64,000 bases of DNA from Novosphingobium aerophilum (GCF_014230305.1 NZ_JACLAU010000002.1:62001-126000); one strand, 5' to 3'; positions 45,084-54,094 are shown, counted from the first letter of the stretch. Numbers and translations: made by a program. The notes: generated from the sequence alone by a model not told the origin.

Positions 45084-45722
45084 CTAGCTTTGCAGCCCCA
45101 GCGCCTCGGCGAAGGCCCGCACCGCCGCAGCCTCGTCGCCGTTCCACACGGCCCCCGACGCAGCGACGAAGTCCGCCCCGGCGGCGGCCAGGCCGGCGCA
45201 GTTCTCGGGCGTGATTCCGCCAATCGCCACGCAGGGCAGCTCGAAGAAGGTCTGCCACCAGGTCAGGATATCCGGCTCGGCATGATGCTTCACCGCCTTG
45301 GTCTGGGTGGGGAAGAAGGCGCCGAAGGCCACGTAGTCGGCCCCGGCCTCACCCGCTTCCATCGCGAAATGGCGGCTGTCGTGGCAGGTCACCCCGATCT
45401 GCGCATTGCGCCCCAACCGTTCGCGGGCGTCCCGCGGGTCACCATCGTCCTGGCCCAGATGGACCCCGTCCGCGCCGAGCCGCTTGGCCAGGCTGATCGA
45501 ATCGTTGACGATGAAGGCCACCTCGCGATCGGCGCAGATCCGCTGCAGCGGCTCGGCCAGGCGGGCGGCGTTGTGCTCGTCGACGCCCTTCACGCGGAAC
45601 TGGAAGGCCGCGACCGGACCGGCGTCGAGCGCGCGGGCCAGACGATCGGGGAACGCGCCGTCGACCTCGCCCGGGGAGATCAGGTAGAGCTGGGTGGGCA
45701 GGCGCTGGATCTCGTAAACCAT
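45084..45722 (-). CDS. thiE: Thiamine phosphate synthase
   Basis: A 212-residue TIM-barrel enzyme that joins HMP diphosphate and thiazole phosphate to thiamine phosphate. Typical segments are LYLISPGEV, AAFQFRVKG, FIVNDSISLAKRLGADGVHLGQDD (substrate and magnesium site), YVAFGAFFPTQTKAVKHH and VAIGGITPENCAGLAAAGADFVA. AGGAG lies six bases before the ATG. It stands alone, and I see no TPP riboswitch in the short upstream spacer. Confidence 0.93.
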   Translation of the reverse strand: MVYEIQRLPTQLYLISPGEVDGAFPDRLARALDAGPVAAFQFRVKGVDEHNAARLAEPLQRICADREVAFIVNDSISLAKRLGADGVHLGQDDGDPRDARERLGRNAQIGVTCHDSRHFAMEAGEAGADYVAFGAFFPTQTKAVKHHAEPDILTWWQTFFELPCVAIGGITPENCAGLAAAGADFVAASGAVWNGDEAAAVRAFAEALGLQS

Positions 45723-45797
45723 GCGCCGCTCCTAGACGGGCTTGCGCAACAGGACAATGGCGGCAGACTGTGCATTCCGAGCCCAAAGGATCACGCC

Positions 45798-46226
45798 GTG
45801 CCCCAGTCCATCCGCCGTGCCACCTGGCCCGCCGCGCTCGCCCTGCCCGCAATCGCCCTGCCCGCAATCGTCCTGCCCGCGTTGGCCGGGCTGTGCGCCG
45901 GCTGCATCACGATCCGCACCGTGGACGATGGCGTGGCCCGCGCCCGGCTGGGCGAGACGGCCCAGGCCGGCCCCATCACGGTCAGCCCCGAGCAACTGGT
46001 CGAGGACAGCCGCTGCCCGGCCGGGGTGGCCTGCGTCCGGGCCGGCACGGTGCGTGTCATGGTCCGGATCGACAATGGCCCGGTCGAGCTCACACTCGAC
46101 CGCCCGCTGGCCGTGGCCGGCGGCACAGTGGCACTGGTCGAGGCCTATCCGCTGCCCCGCGACAAGGTCCGCCGCTACCCCGACGAATACCGCTTCGGCT
46201 TCCGCTGGACCCGGGATGGGCGCTAG
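45798..46226 (+). CDS. Small lipoprotein-like protein with DSRCP motif
   Basis: A 142-residue protein starting at GTG 45798 with AAGGA eight bases upstream. The N-terminal half of the signal region has a PAIALPAIVLPA-type repeat and ends in LCAGC, a plausible lipobox. The mature part carries EDSRCPAGVACVRAGTVRVMV and ends EYRFGFRW. The DSRCP...C(V/W)xG pattern recurs in uncharacterised bacterial envelope proteins, but no function is known to me. It diverges from thiE across 75 bases. Confidence 0.7.
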   Translation: MPQSIRRATWPAALALPAIALPAIVLPALAGLCAGCITIRTVDDGVARARLGETAQAGPITVSPEQLVEDSRCPAGVACVRAGTVRVMVRIDNGPVELTLDRPLAVAGGTVALVEAYPLPRDKVRRYPDEYRFGFRWTRDGR

Positions 46227-46271
46227 GTCGAGGGTGCGGGGCGAGTGATCGGTAGCGAAGTCGGACCTTTG

Positions 46272-46402
46272 CTCTCTCCCCTTCGGGGGAGAGATACGAA
46301 GGCTTGTCCCGAAGGGATTAGCCGAAGTTGAAAGGGGATTTGCGCAATTGATGAGCGCAGACCCCTCTCCCAACCCTCTCCCCTGAAGGGTAGAGGGCTA
46401 AG
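46272..46402. repeat. Intergenic palindromic element
   Basis: CTCTCCCC-ttcg-GGGGAGAG at 46274-46293 is a perfect hairpin. Further on, ACCCCTCTCCCAACCCTCTCCCC at about 46369-46391 is followed by TGAAGGGTAGAGGG, giving a second, looser stem and a purine/pyrimidine partner of the first arm. The element fills the convergent gap before the EVE-domain gene and encodes nothing. Confidence 0.55.
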
Positions 46403-46430
46403 GCAGTTCCCCACCTGTTCCGCCGTACCG

Positions 46431-46868
46431 CTAGCCTTCGCCCGCCAGCCCCAGGATATGGGCCCAGTGCCCCGGGGTCACTTCCGCCACCGACAGCCGG
46501 CTGAGCCGCAGCAGTTCCATGTCGGCCAGGGCCGGATCGGCCTTGATCTGCGCCAGCGTCACCGGCCGGGCCAGCTTGCGCACCGGCTTGACCTTGACCG
46601 CGGCCCACTTGCCGTCCGGGTCGGTGGGATCGGTCAGCCCGCCCTGGCTGATGGTGACGATCCCGACAATCTCCTTGCCGATGTTCGAATGATAGAAGAA
46701 CGCCAAATCGCCCACCTCCATCGCCCGCAGGTTGTTGGCGGCGCGGTGGTTGCGCACGCCGTCCCAGGTGCCTTCGCCCTCAGCCAGCAGGTCGTCCCAC
46801 GAATAGGCATCGGGCTCGGACTTCATCAGCCACAGGCGGTCGGACAGGGCGGGATTGATTTCGGTCAT
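46431..46868 (-). CDS. EVE domain-containing protein
   Basis: A 145-residue single-domain protein of the PUA-like EVE fold. The typical opening WLMKSEPDAYSWDDL is followed by GTWDGVRNHRAANNLRAMEVGDLAFFYHSN and GKWAAVKVKPVRKL. EVE and YTH domains bind modified bases in RNA or DNA, so a nucleic-acid-binding role is likely, though the ligand is unknown here. The start at ATG 46868 lacks a strong ribosome-binding site but matches the family N-terminus. It diverges from the oxygenase gene across 62 bases. Confidence 0.9.
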   Translation of the reverse strand: MTEINPALSDRLWLMKSEPDAYSWDDLLAEGEGTWDGVRNHRAANNLRAMEVGDLAFFYHSNIGKEIVGIVTISQGGLTDPTDPDGKWAAVKVKPVRKLARPVTLAQIKADPALADMELLRLSRLSVAEVTPGHWAHILGLAGEG

Positions 46869-46930
46869 GTCAGGCGCTCGCAAACCGGTTATGGGGAGCG
46901 CCATACCCACAATCTTCGGACCATCACAAC

Positions 46931-47869
46931 ATGCCCCTGACGACTCTTCCCGTGCTTTCTTTGGGCGATGACGCGGCGAGCTTTTCCGCGGCGATCGGCG
47001 CCTCATTCCGCACCTTCGGCTTCGCCATGGTGCGCGATCACGGGATCGATCCGGACCTGATCGCGCGCGCCTGGCAATTGACCGAGGCCTTCTTCGCCCT
47101 GCCCGACGCCGAAAAGCGCAGCTACTTCACCCCGGAACTGTGCGGCGCGCGCGGCTATACCCCGTTCGGGCGCGAGATCGCCAAGGGGGCCAAGGTCAGC
47201 GATCTCAAGGAATTCTGGCACGTCGGCCGCGACCTACCCGATGGTCATCCGCTGCTCGATGCCTCGATGCCGCACAACATCTGGCCCGAACGCCCGGCGG
47301 GATTCCGCGAGACCTTCGAGGCGCTTTATGCCGCCTTCGATGCGGCCGGCAGCACCATCCTGTCGCGCATCGCGGTCGATCTGGGCCTGGCCGCCGACTG
47401 GTTCGATCCGGCCATCGCCGATGGCAATTCGGTGCTGCGCCTGCTGCACTATCCTCCCGTCCCCGATGCCCCGGAAGGCGCGATCCGCGCCGGCGCGCAC
47501 GAGGACATCAACCTGATCACCCTGCTGCTGGGGGCCGAGGAGGCCGGGCTGGAACTGCTGACCAAGGACGGCGAGTGGATCGAGGTCGCGCCCCCGCCGG
47601 GCGCCCTGGTGATCAACATCGGCGACATGCTGCAGCGCCTGACCAATCACGTGCTGCCCTCCACCACGCACCGGGTGCGCAACCCGGTGGGCGAGCGGGC
47701 CGGGTTCAGCCGCTATTCGATGCCGTTCTTCCTGCACCTGCGCAGCGATTTCCGCTTCGAAACCCTGCCGCAGTGCATCAGCGCCGATAACCCGGACCGC
47801 TACCCCGATGCGATCACCGCGGACGACTACCTGCAGGAACGGCTGCGCGAGATCGGCCTGAAGACCTGA
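46931..47869 (+). CDS. 2-oxoglutarate/Fe(II)-dependent oxygenase, isopenicillin N synthase family
   Basis: A 312-residue non-heme iron oxygenase. The N-terminal DIOX_N-like part (FGFAMVRDHGIDPDLIARAW) is followed by the catalytic double-stranded beta-helix with AHEDINLITLLLG (His and Asp ligands of HxD), TTHRVRNPVGERAGFSRYSMPFF (distal His, and the RxS 2-oxoglutarate-binding pair). Length and motifs fit the IPNS-like group found widely in proteobacteria. The substrate is unknown; neighbours (EVE protein, GGDEF-EAL protein) give no pathway. Confidence 0.88.
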   Translation: MPLTTLPVLSLGDDAASFSAAIGASFRTFGFAMVRDHGIDPDLIARAWQLTEAFFALPDAEKRSYFTPELCGARGYTPFGREIAKGAKVSDLKEFWHVGRDLPDGHPLLDASMPHNIWPERPAGFRETFEALYAAFDAAGSTILSRIAVDLGLAADWFDPAIADGNSVLRLLHYPPVPDAPEGAIRAGAHEDINLITLLLGAEEAGLELLTKDGEWIEVAPPPGALVINIGDMLQRLTNHVLPSTTHRVRNPVGERAGFSRYSMPFFLHLRSDFRFETLPQCISADNPDRYPDAITADDYLQERLREIGLKT

Positions 47870-47986
47870 GCGAAGGCCCCCCGGTCAGGCCCTCGTGCGG
47901 GTACGTTTACCTATCTGCAACCCTGATCGTTCATACCGCATCCTCCATACCAGCGAGGATCGGACGTGGCCGCAGGGCGAGGAAGA

Positions 47987-49627
47987 ATGCGCGATTTCAA
48001 CGATCCGGCCGATCAGCCGGTGGTCGCGCGTTCGGTCAGCCGGGCGGATCGCGATCTCATGGCCCTTGCCATCGGCGTGGCCGCGATCATCATGTTCATC
48101 GGCACCGGCGCCAATGTGATGCCGGACGTGGTGCAGGCCCTGCAAGGCGTGGGTCTGCCGCCCGACCGCCTGCTGTCCAACGCCCTGCTGCTCAACATCG
48201 CGCTGATCATTTTCGGACTGCGCCGCTATCGCGATCTTCAGGAAGAGGTGCGCGAACGCCGTATGGCCGAGGAACGGGCGCGCGAACTGGCCGAGCATGA
48301 CCCCCTGACCGGCTGCCTCAACCGGCGTGCGATCGCATCGGCCACCGACGCCCTGATCGCCGGCAGCGCCGAGCGCGGCGAGCACGTCGGCTTCCTGATG
48401 ATCGACGTCGACAACTTCAAGCGAATCAACGACGCCAACGGCCACAGCGTGGGCGACAATGTACTGCAGGCCTGTGCCGCGCGCATAGCCGATCTGCTGC
48501 CCGCGCGCGGCCTCCTGGCCCGGCTCGGCGGGGACGAGTTCGCCTGCGTGGTGCCTTTCGCCGCCGGGATGCCGGAACCGGTCGAGGACTTCGCCCGCCG
48601 CATCACCCTGCATGTCGCCCGCCCGGTGCCGATCGGCCACCTGGAGCTTGAGGTCACGGTCTCGGTCGGCATTGCCCGGTCCGATGCCCATGCCGAAGCC
48701 AATGCCCAGGCCCTGCTGCACATGGCCGATATCGCGATGTACCAGGCCAAGAAGACCGGCAAGAACAACCACTGCTGGTTCGATCCCGCGATGGAGAAGG
48801 ACCTGCGCGAACGGCACGAGCTGGAGACGGCCCTGCGCGCCGCGATTCCGGCGGGTGAATTTGTGCCCTACTACCAGCAGCAGATCGATATCGAGACAGG
48901 CCGGATCACCGGGTTCGAGATGCTCGCCCGGTGGAATTCGCCGCACTATGGCCACATCGGTCCCGAACAGTTCATCGCCATCGCCGAGGAAATCGGCGTC
49001 ATCGATGACCTGTCCGAAGGCCTGATCCGCCAGGCCCTGCGCGATGCCCGCGAATGGGATCCTTCGATCACCCTCGCGATCAACGTCTCGCCGGTGCAGT
49101 TGCGCGATCCGTGGTTCGCCCAGAAGCTGATCAAGCTGCTGGTCGAGGCCAACTTCCCCGCCAGTCGCCTGGAGGTGGAGATTACCGAGACCTGCCTGCA
49201 CGACAACATCCAGCAGGTCCGCACCCTGATCGCCAGCCTGAAGAACCAGGGCATGACGGTCTCGCTCGACGATTTCGGCTCGGGCTACAGTTCGCTGGCC
49301 CAGCTGCAGAGCCTGCCGTTCGATCGGCTGAAGATCGACCGGTCGTTCGTCAGCCCGATGTCGGGATGCACCGACAGCGCGACGATCGTGCGCGTCATCT
49401 CCTCGCTCGGCGAAGGCCTGGGACTGCCGATCACGGCCGAGGGCGTGGAAAGTGCCGAGATCGCCCGCCAGCTTCGCGACCTGGGCAACATGCACGCCCA
49501 GGGCTATCTCTATGGCCGGCCCGAATCCGGCAGCGAGACCCTGGCCCGGCTGGCGGACATGGGGCTGACCGCAAAGACCCGCCCCACCGAGCGCCACCAG
49601 CGCCCCCCGCTGTCCGACGTCGCCTGA
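47987..49627 (+). CDS. GGDEF-EAL c-di-GMP turnover protein
   Basis: A 546-residue protein with two N-terminal membrane segments (about 24-45 and 62-80), a short coiled linker, then GGDEF and EAL domains. The cyclase motif GGDEF is intact at 181-185, with no RxxD inhibitory site at the usual place. The phosphodiesterase half keeps FEMLARW at 310-316 (EAL as EML), EITETCLHDN, SLDDFGSGYSSLAQL, RLKIDRSFV and TAEGVE. Metal-binding residues thus look complete, so either or both activities are possible. GAGGAAGA directly before ATG 47987 decides the start. Confidence 0.93.
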   Translation: MRDFNDPADQPVVARSVSRADRDLMALAIGVAAIIMFIGTGANVMPDVVQALQGVGLPPDRLLSNALLLNIALIIFGLRRYRDLQEEVRERRMAEERARELAEHDPLTGCLNRRAIASATDALIAGSAERGEHVGFLMIDVDNFKRINDANGHSVGDNVLQACAARIADLLPARGLLARLGGDEFACVVPFAAGMPEPVEDFARRITLHVARPVPIGHLELEVTVSVGIARSDAHAEANAQALLHMADIAMYQAKKTGKNNHCWFDPAMEKDLRERHELETALRAAIPAGEFVPYYQQQIDIETGRITGFEMLARWNSPHYGHIGPEQFIAIAEEIGVIDDLSEGLIRQALRDAREWDPSITLAINVSPVQLRDPWFAQKLIKLLVEANFPASRLEVEITETCLHDNIQQVRTLIASLKNQGMTVSLDDFGSGYSSLAQLQSLPFDRLKIDRSFVSPMSGCTDSATIVRVISSLGEGLGLPITAEGVESAEIARQLRDLGNMHAQGYLYGRPESGSETLARLADMGLTAKTRPTERHQRPPLSDVA

Positions 49628-49728
49628 TCCGCGGCTGACGGGCGGCGCACGGGCACACTGGCCCCGCCGCGTCGAGCGTGCGCGAAAAGGGGTGCCACGA
49701 ACCGCCGGGATGCTCTAGACGCCCCGCC

Positions 49729-50562
49729 ATGGCTGTTTCCTTCATCAAGATGCACGGACTGGGCAACGATTTCGTCGTGCTCGACGCCCGCACCGGGGCG
49801 CTGCCGGCCATCGACCAGACCCTGGCCAGCGCTCTGGCCCATCGCCACACCGGGATCGGTTGCGACCAGTTGATCGTGCTGGAGCCGAGCGGGGTGGCCG
49901 ATCTCAGGATGCGCATCTTCAACGCCGATGGCACCGAATCCCCGGCCTGCGGCAATGCGACCCGCGCGGTCGGCTTGCTCGAGGGCCGCCCTGCCACGAT
50001 CGAAACCCTGGCGGGCATTCTGCGCACCGAACCAGCCGATGCCGGCATCGCCGTGGACATGGGCGAGCCGCAGTTCGACTGGCAGGCCATTCCGCTGGCC
50101 TATGCCATGGACACGCTCGCCCTGCCCGTCGGCTGGGAGCATCTGGACAACCCGGTGGCGGTCAATGTCGGCAATCCGCACGCGATCTTCTTCGTGCCCG
50201 ATTGCGATCGGGTGGACCTGGCCCGGCTCGGGCCGCTGATCGAGACCGATCCGCTGTTTCCGGAGCGGGTCAACGTCAACGTTGCCACGATCGAAAGCCG
50301 TCAGGCGATCCGCCTGCGCGTGTGGGAACGCGGCACCGGGCTGACCCTGGCTTGCGGCACGGGCGCCTGCGCGACCGCGATCGGCGCCATGCGGCGCGGG
50401 CTGGTCGATCGCGAGGTGCGGGTCACGCTGCCGGGCGGCATGCTGACCATCGGCTGGGGGACGGACAATCGCATCACGATGACCGGCCCGGCGGTCGAAG
50501 CCTTTCGCGGCACCTTCGAGCCCGAACGCTTCCGCGCGGCAGAGCCCGGGAATGGCGGCTGA
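49729..50562 (+). CDS. dapF: Diaminopimelate epimerase
   Basis: A 277-residue PLP-independent epimerase that converts LL- to meso-diaminopimelate for lysine and peptidoglycan. The two catalytic Cys are in SPACGNATRAVG (C74) and LTLACGTGACATA (C209), and the N-terminus FIKMHGLGNDFVVLD is typical. Its end overlaps mtaB by 11 bases, starting a compact rightward run dapF-mtaB-ftsY-yciB, an order seen in other alphaproteobacteria. Confidence 0.96.
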   Translation: MAVSFIKMHGLGNDFVVLDARTGALPAIDQTLASALAHRHTGIGCDQLIVLEPSGVADLRMRIFNADGTESPACGNATRAVGLLEGRPATIETLAGILRTEPADAGIAVDMGEPQFDWQAIPLAYAMDTLALPVGWEHLDNPVAVNVGNPHAIFFVPDCDRVDLARLGPLIETDPLFPERVNVNVATIESRQAIRLRVWERGTGLTLACGTGACATAIGAMRRGLVDREVRVTLPGGMLTIGWGTDNRITMTGPAVEAFRGTFEPERFRAAEPGNGG

Positions 50563-51727
50563 GGTCGTCTCGCTCGGCTGCCGCATGAACCTGGCCGAGG
50601 GCGAAAGCCTGCGCGGCCTGCTCCGTGATGCCGACGATCTGGTGGTGGTGAATTCCTGCGCGGTGACGGCCGAGGCTGTGCGCCAGACCCGCCAGACCAT
50701 CCGCCGGCTCCGTCGCGCCCGGCCCGAGGCGCGCCTGATCGTCACCGGTTGCGCCGCCCGGACCGAGCGGACTGCGCTGGCCGCCATGGCCGAGGTCGAT
50801 GGCCTGGTCGACAACACCGCCAAGCTCGATGCGCGGGCCTGGAACGTTGCCGGTTCGCCGGGGCCCGTTCCGCCCGGCGCTTACACCCGTGCCTATGTGG
50901 TGGTGCAGAACGGCTGCGACCACGCATGCACCTTCTGCATCATCCCGCAGGGGCGCGGGCCGAGCCGCTCCGTCCCTGTCCCCGAGGTCATCGACGAGGT
51001 CGCCCGCCGGGTCGACGCCGGTGCGGCCGAGGTGGTGCTGAGCGGTGTGGACCTCACCTCTTGGGGGCACGATCTGCCCGGCGCCCCGGCGCTGGGCGAT
51101 CTGGTCGCGGCGATCCTGCACCATGTCCCGACCCTGCCCCGGCTGCGCCTGTCCTCGGTCGACGGGGTCGAGCTTGACCCCCGGCTGATCGCGCTGATCG
51201 GGTCCGAGCCCCGCCTGATGCCGCACCTCCATCTCTCGCTGCAGCACGGGCATGACCTGATCCTCAAGCGGATGAAGCGCCGCCACACCATGGCCCAGAC
51301 CCGCGCCCTGGTGGCCGATCTGCGCCGACAGCGCCCGGACCTGGCCCTCGGGGCCGACCTGATCGCGGGCTTTCCGACCGAGGATGACGCCATGCACCGG
51401 GCCAGCCTGGCCGCGATCGACGAACTGGGCATCGTCCACGGGCATGTGTTCCCCTATTCCCGCCGCCCGGGCACGCCCGCGGCGCGCATGCCGCAAGTGC
51501 CGTCCGCGGTGATCCGCGCCCGCGCGGCCGAGCTGCGCCGGGCGGTGGCGGCGAGGCGCGAGGCCTGGCTCGGCTCGCTGCTGCACCAGCCGCTGTCGGT
51601 GCTTGCCGAAAGCGACGGGACCGGCCATGCGCAAAACTTCGCCCGGGTGCGGCTTGCGCCCACTGTCCCGCGCGGACAGATCGTTACCGTGATCCCCGAA
51701 CGGATCGTTGAAGGCCTGCTGGCATGA
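50552..51727 (+). CDS. mtaB: tRNA t6A37 methylthiotransferase MtaB-like
   Basis: A 391-residue radical SAM methylthiotransferase. The N-terminal UPF0004 domain supplies three Cys (SLGCRMN, VNSCAVTAEAVRQTRQ, VTGCAAR), the radical SAM site is CDHACTFC, and a TRAM-like C-terminal part follows (about 330-391). MtaB adds a methylthio group to t6A37 of tRNA; the related MiaB and RimO are less likely given the SLGCRMN start and NSCAVT form. It overlaps dapF by 11 bases and ftsY by four. Confidence 0.9.
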   Translation: MAAEVVSLGCRMNLAEGESLRGLLRDADDLVVVNSCAVTAEAVRQTRQTIRRLRRARPEARLIVTGCAARTERTALAAMAEVDGLVDNTAKLDARAWNVAGSPGPVPPGAYTRAYVVVQNGCDHACTFCIIPQGRGPSRSVPVPEVIDEVARRVDAGAAEVVLSGVDLTSWGHDLPGAPALGDLVAAILHHVPTLPRLRLSSVDGVELDPRLIALIGSEPRLMPHLHLSLQHGHDLILKRMKRRHTMAQTRALVADLRRQRPDLALGADLIAGFPTEDDAMHRASLAAIDELGIVHGHVFPYSRRPGTPAARMPQVPSAVIRARAAELRRAVAARREAWLGSLLHQPLSVLAESDGTGHAQNFARVRLAPTVPRGQIVTVIPERIVEGLLA

Positions 51728-52674
51728 GCACTGAGACGTCACCACCCTCCGGTCCTGCCACCTCCTGGTCGGACCGCCTGTTCGGCGGGTTGCGCAAGAC
51801 CTCGGAGCGGCTGGGCGAGAACCTGGCGGGGATCGTCAGCAAGACCCGGCTGGACGACAACCAGCTCGACGATATCGAAGACGCGCTGATCCTGTCCGAC
51901 CTTGGCCCCCGCGCCGCCGCACGCATTCGGGCCCGGCTGGCCGACGAACGGTTCGAGCGCGGCGCCGACGAGCAGGCGATCAAGGAAGCGGTCGCCAAGG
52001 AAATCGCCGCGATCCTCCGCCCGGTCGCCAAGCCGCTGGAGATCACCGCCTTCCCGCGCCCGCAGGTGATCCTGGTGATCGGGGTCAACGGATCGGGCAA
52101 GACCACCACCATCGCCAAGCTGGGCCACCTGTTTCAGGAACAGGACTATGCCGTGATGTTCGCCGCCGGCGACACCTTCCGCGCCGCCGCGATCGGGCAA
52201 CTGGGCGTCTGGGCCGACCGGCTGGGCGTGCCGATCGTCAAGGGCCCGGAGGGCGGCGACCCTGCCTCGATCGTGTTCGACGCGGTCAAGCAGGCGACCG
52301 AACGCGGCACCGATGCGCTGATCGTCGACACGGCCGGACGGCTGCACAACCGCCGCGAGCTGATGGACGAGCTGGCCAAGATCCGGCGCGTGCTGGGCCG
52401 CCTCAATCCCGAGGCGCCGCATGACGTGGTGCTGGTGCTGGATGCCACCAACGGCCAGAACGCCCTGCAGCAGATCGAGATCTTCCGCGAGGTGGCCGGG
52501 GTGACCGGGCTGGTCATGACCAAGCTCGACGGCACGGCCCGCGGCGGCGTGCTGGTGGCCGCGGCCGAGCAGTTCGGCCTGCCGATCCACGCCATCGGCG
52601 TGGGCGAGAAGATGGACGATCTGCGTCCGTTCGATCCCGACCTGGTTGCCCGGGTCATCGCCGGAGTGGCCTGA
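51724..52674 (+). CDS. ftsY: Signal recognition particle receptor FtsY
   Basis: A 316-residue SRP receptor GTPase that docks translating ribosomes at the inner membrane. The helical N domain (about 20-105) precedes the G domain, with GVNGSGKTTTIAKLG, AAGDTFRAAAIGQL, VDTAGRLHNRRELMDEL and TKLDGTARGGVL. The acidic A domain of enteric FtsY is absent, as in many alphaproteobacteria. The start overlaps mtaB by four bases, and the stop shares one base with the yciB ATG. Confidence 0.96.
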   Translation: MSTETSPPSGPATSWSDRLFGGLRKTSERLGENLAGIVSKTRLDDNQLDDIEDALILSDLGPRAAARIRARLADERFERGADEQAIKEAVAKEIAAILRPVAKPLEITAFPRPQVILVIGVNGSGKTTTIAKLGHLFQEQDYAVMFAAGDTFRAAAIGQLGVWADRLGVPIVKGPEGGDPASIVFDAVKQATERGTDALIVDTAGRLHNRRELMDELAKIRRVLGRLNPEAPHDVVLVLDATNGQNALQQIEIFREVAGVTGLVMTKLDGTARGGVLVAAAEQFGLPIHAIGVGEKMDDLRPFDPDLVARVIAGVA

Positions 52675-53348
52675 TGAACGCGCCTGCCAGCACACCGAAG
52701 TCCGGGCCGAAGTCCGGCTGGCTCAACCTGCTGGTGGACTACGGTCCGCTGCTGGTGTTCTTCCTGGTCTACCGCCACTACGCCCCCGGCAAGGGCGAGC
52801 ATGGCGTGCAAGAGGTCACGGCCGTGATCTTCGGGACCATGGCCTTCATGGCCGCCTCGATCGCGGCGCTGGTGTTCTCGAAGCTGCGGCTGGGCCACAT
52901 CTCGCCGATGCTGTGGCTGACCACGGCGATGATCGTCGGGTTCGGGGCCATCACGATCTACACCCAGGACCCGGAATGGATCCGCCACAAGCCGACGGCG
53001 GTCTATCTGCTCTTCGCCGTGATCCTGTTCGCGGGGTTGTGGCGCGGCAAGGCCCTGCTCAAGACCCTGCTCGAAGCGGCCTTCGAAGGCCTGGACGATC
53101 GGGGCTGGTGGCTGCTGTCGCGCAACTGGGCGGTGTTCTTCCTGTTTCTCGCCGCGCTGAACGAAGGGCTCAACCTGAAGCACCAGGGGCAGTTCTATGT
53201 GTCGATGGAAACATGGATCGCGGCCAAGCTGTGGCTGTTCATGCCGCTGTCGTTCCTGTTCACCTTCGTGCATCTGCCGATGCTGATGCGCCACGGCCTC
53301 GGCGCCCCGGCCGAGGATGAGATCACCGGCGGCACCCCGCACGACTGA
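52674..53348 (+). CDS. yciB: Inner membrane septation protein A-like (YciB/IspZ)
   Basis: A 224-residue membrane protein with about six segments. The family opening LLVDYGPLLVFFLVYRHYAPG is followed by KPTAVYLLFAVILFAGL and the typical WWLLSRNWAVFFLFLAALNE. YciB affects septum formation and envelope integrity, but its biochemical role is not settled. The ATG overlaps the ftsY stop as TGATG, so it is co-translated. Confidence 0.9.
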   Translation: MNAPASTPKSGPKSGWLNLLVDYGPLLVFFLVYRHYAPGKGEHGVQEVTAVIFGTMAFMAASIAALVFSKLRLGHISPMLWLTTAMIVGFGAITIYTQDPEWIRHKPTAVYLLFAVILFAGLWRGKALLKTLLEAAFEGLDDRGWWLLSRNWAVFFLFLAALNEGLNLKHQGQFYVSMETWIAAKLWLFMPLSFLFTFVHLPMLMRHGLGAPAEDEITGGTPHD

Positions 53349-53350
53349 TG

Positions 53351-53423
53351 CCCGCAAAAGCGGGGTGACATTCTTGCGAGGATGTCGCATTAACCGCGCG
53401 CCGCCCGGCGAAGCGTGCCGGGC
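53351..53423. repeat. Hairpins between yciB and the PuuD-like gene
   Basis: CCCGC-aaaa-GCGGG at 53351-53364, an imperfect GACATTC/GGATGTC pair next to it, and GCCCGGC/GCCGGGC at 53403-53423 form three successive stems in the 112-base spacer. None has a T-run. They may weaken read-through from the dapF operon into the next gene or be remnants of repeat elements. Confidence 0.4.
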
Positions 53424-53460
53424 ACACGACAAAACGCGTTCCATTTCCTAGGGGGAAGCA

Positions 53461-54036
53461 ATGGCCAAGTTCTTTGGAAACCTGCATCTGGTGCTGGTGG
53501 TCGGCCTGATCGCCGCCATTGCCGTGATGGTGGGATATGGTGAATCGGCCCCGATCACCGCGAATGGGATCTTCCGGTGGGCCCACACCTTCTTCGGCAT
53601 CCTGTGGATCGGCCTGCTCTACTACCTGAACTTCGTCCAGGTGCCGACCATGCCCAAGGTCCCGGCCGAACTGAAGAAGGGCGTCACCGGTTACATCGCG
53701 CCCAAGGTGTTCTTCTTCTTCCGCTATGCCGCGCTGCTGACGGTCATCACCGGGCTCGGCGTCGCTTACCTGTCGGACTATGTCCACCAGGCGCTCGCCT
53801 TCTCGGGCGAAGGCAACGTCAAGCTGATCGGCCTCGGCATGTGGCTGGCGCTGATCATGGCGTTCAACGTGTGGTTCATCATCTGGCCCGCCCAGCAGAA
53901 GATCCTCGGCCTGAAGGAGGCCACCGACGAGGAGAAGGCCGCCGCCGCGCCGCGCGCCCTCGCCGCCAGCCGGACCAACCTGCTGCTGTCGCTGCCGATG
54001 CTGTACTGCATGGTGACGGCCAACCTCGGCGCCTGA
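53461..54036 (+). CDS. PuuD-like (urate hydroxylase N-domain type) membrane protein
   Basis: A 191-residue protein with five membrane segments. FRWAHTFFGILWIGLLYYLNFVQVPTMPKVP contains the HxxxGxxWIG and YxNxxxxP pattern of the membrane domain of PuuD-type urate hydroxylases. The family is often mislabelled in sphingomonad genomes. The soluble cytochrome part of PuuD is absent and no purine-degradation gene is near, so urate oxidation is not implied. GGGGGAAG precedes the ATG, and a strong terminator follows. Confidence 0.65.
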   Translation: MAKFFGNLHLVLVVGLIAAIAVMVGYGESAPITANGIFRWAHTFFGILWIGLLYYLNFVQVPTMPKVPAELKKGVTGYIAPKVFFFFRYAALLTVITGLGVAYLSDYVHQALAFSGEGNVKLIGLGMWLALIMAFNVWFIIWPAQQKILGLKEATDEEKAAAAPRALAASRTNLLLSLPMLYCMVTANLGA

Positions 54037-54060
54037 TCCAGACACCATCGCACCAAGCCG

Positions 54061-54094
54061 AAGGCGCCGGCCCGCAAGGGCGGCGCCTTTTTGC
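54061..54094 (+). terminator. Rho-independent terminator after the PuuD-like gene
   Basis: AAGGCGCCG pairs with CGGCGCCTT (stem continues with one mismatch to a GCAA loop) and is followed by TTTGC after the paired TT, giving a TTTTT tract. It starts 24 bases past the stop codon. The next 200 bases (54095-54298) are very GC-rich and hold no gene that I can support. Confidence 0.88.

Noticed and set aside
45723..45797. A TPP riboswitch before thiE
   Set aside because: The spacer to the divergent gene is only 75 bases and lacks the conserved CUGAGA and related elements.
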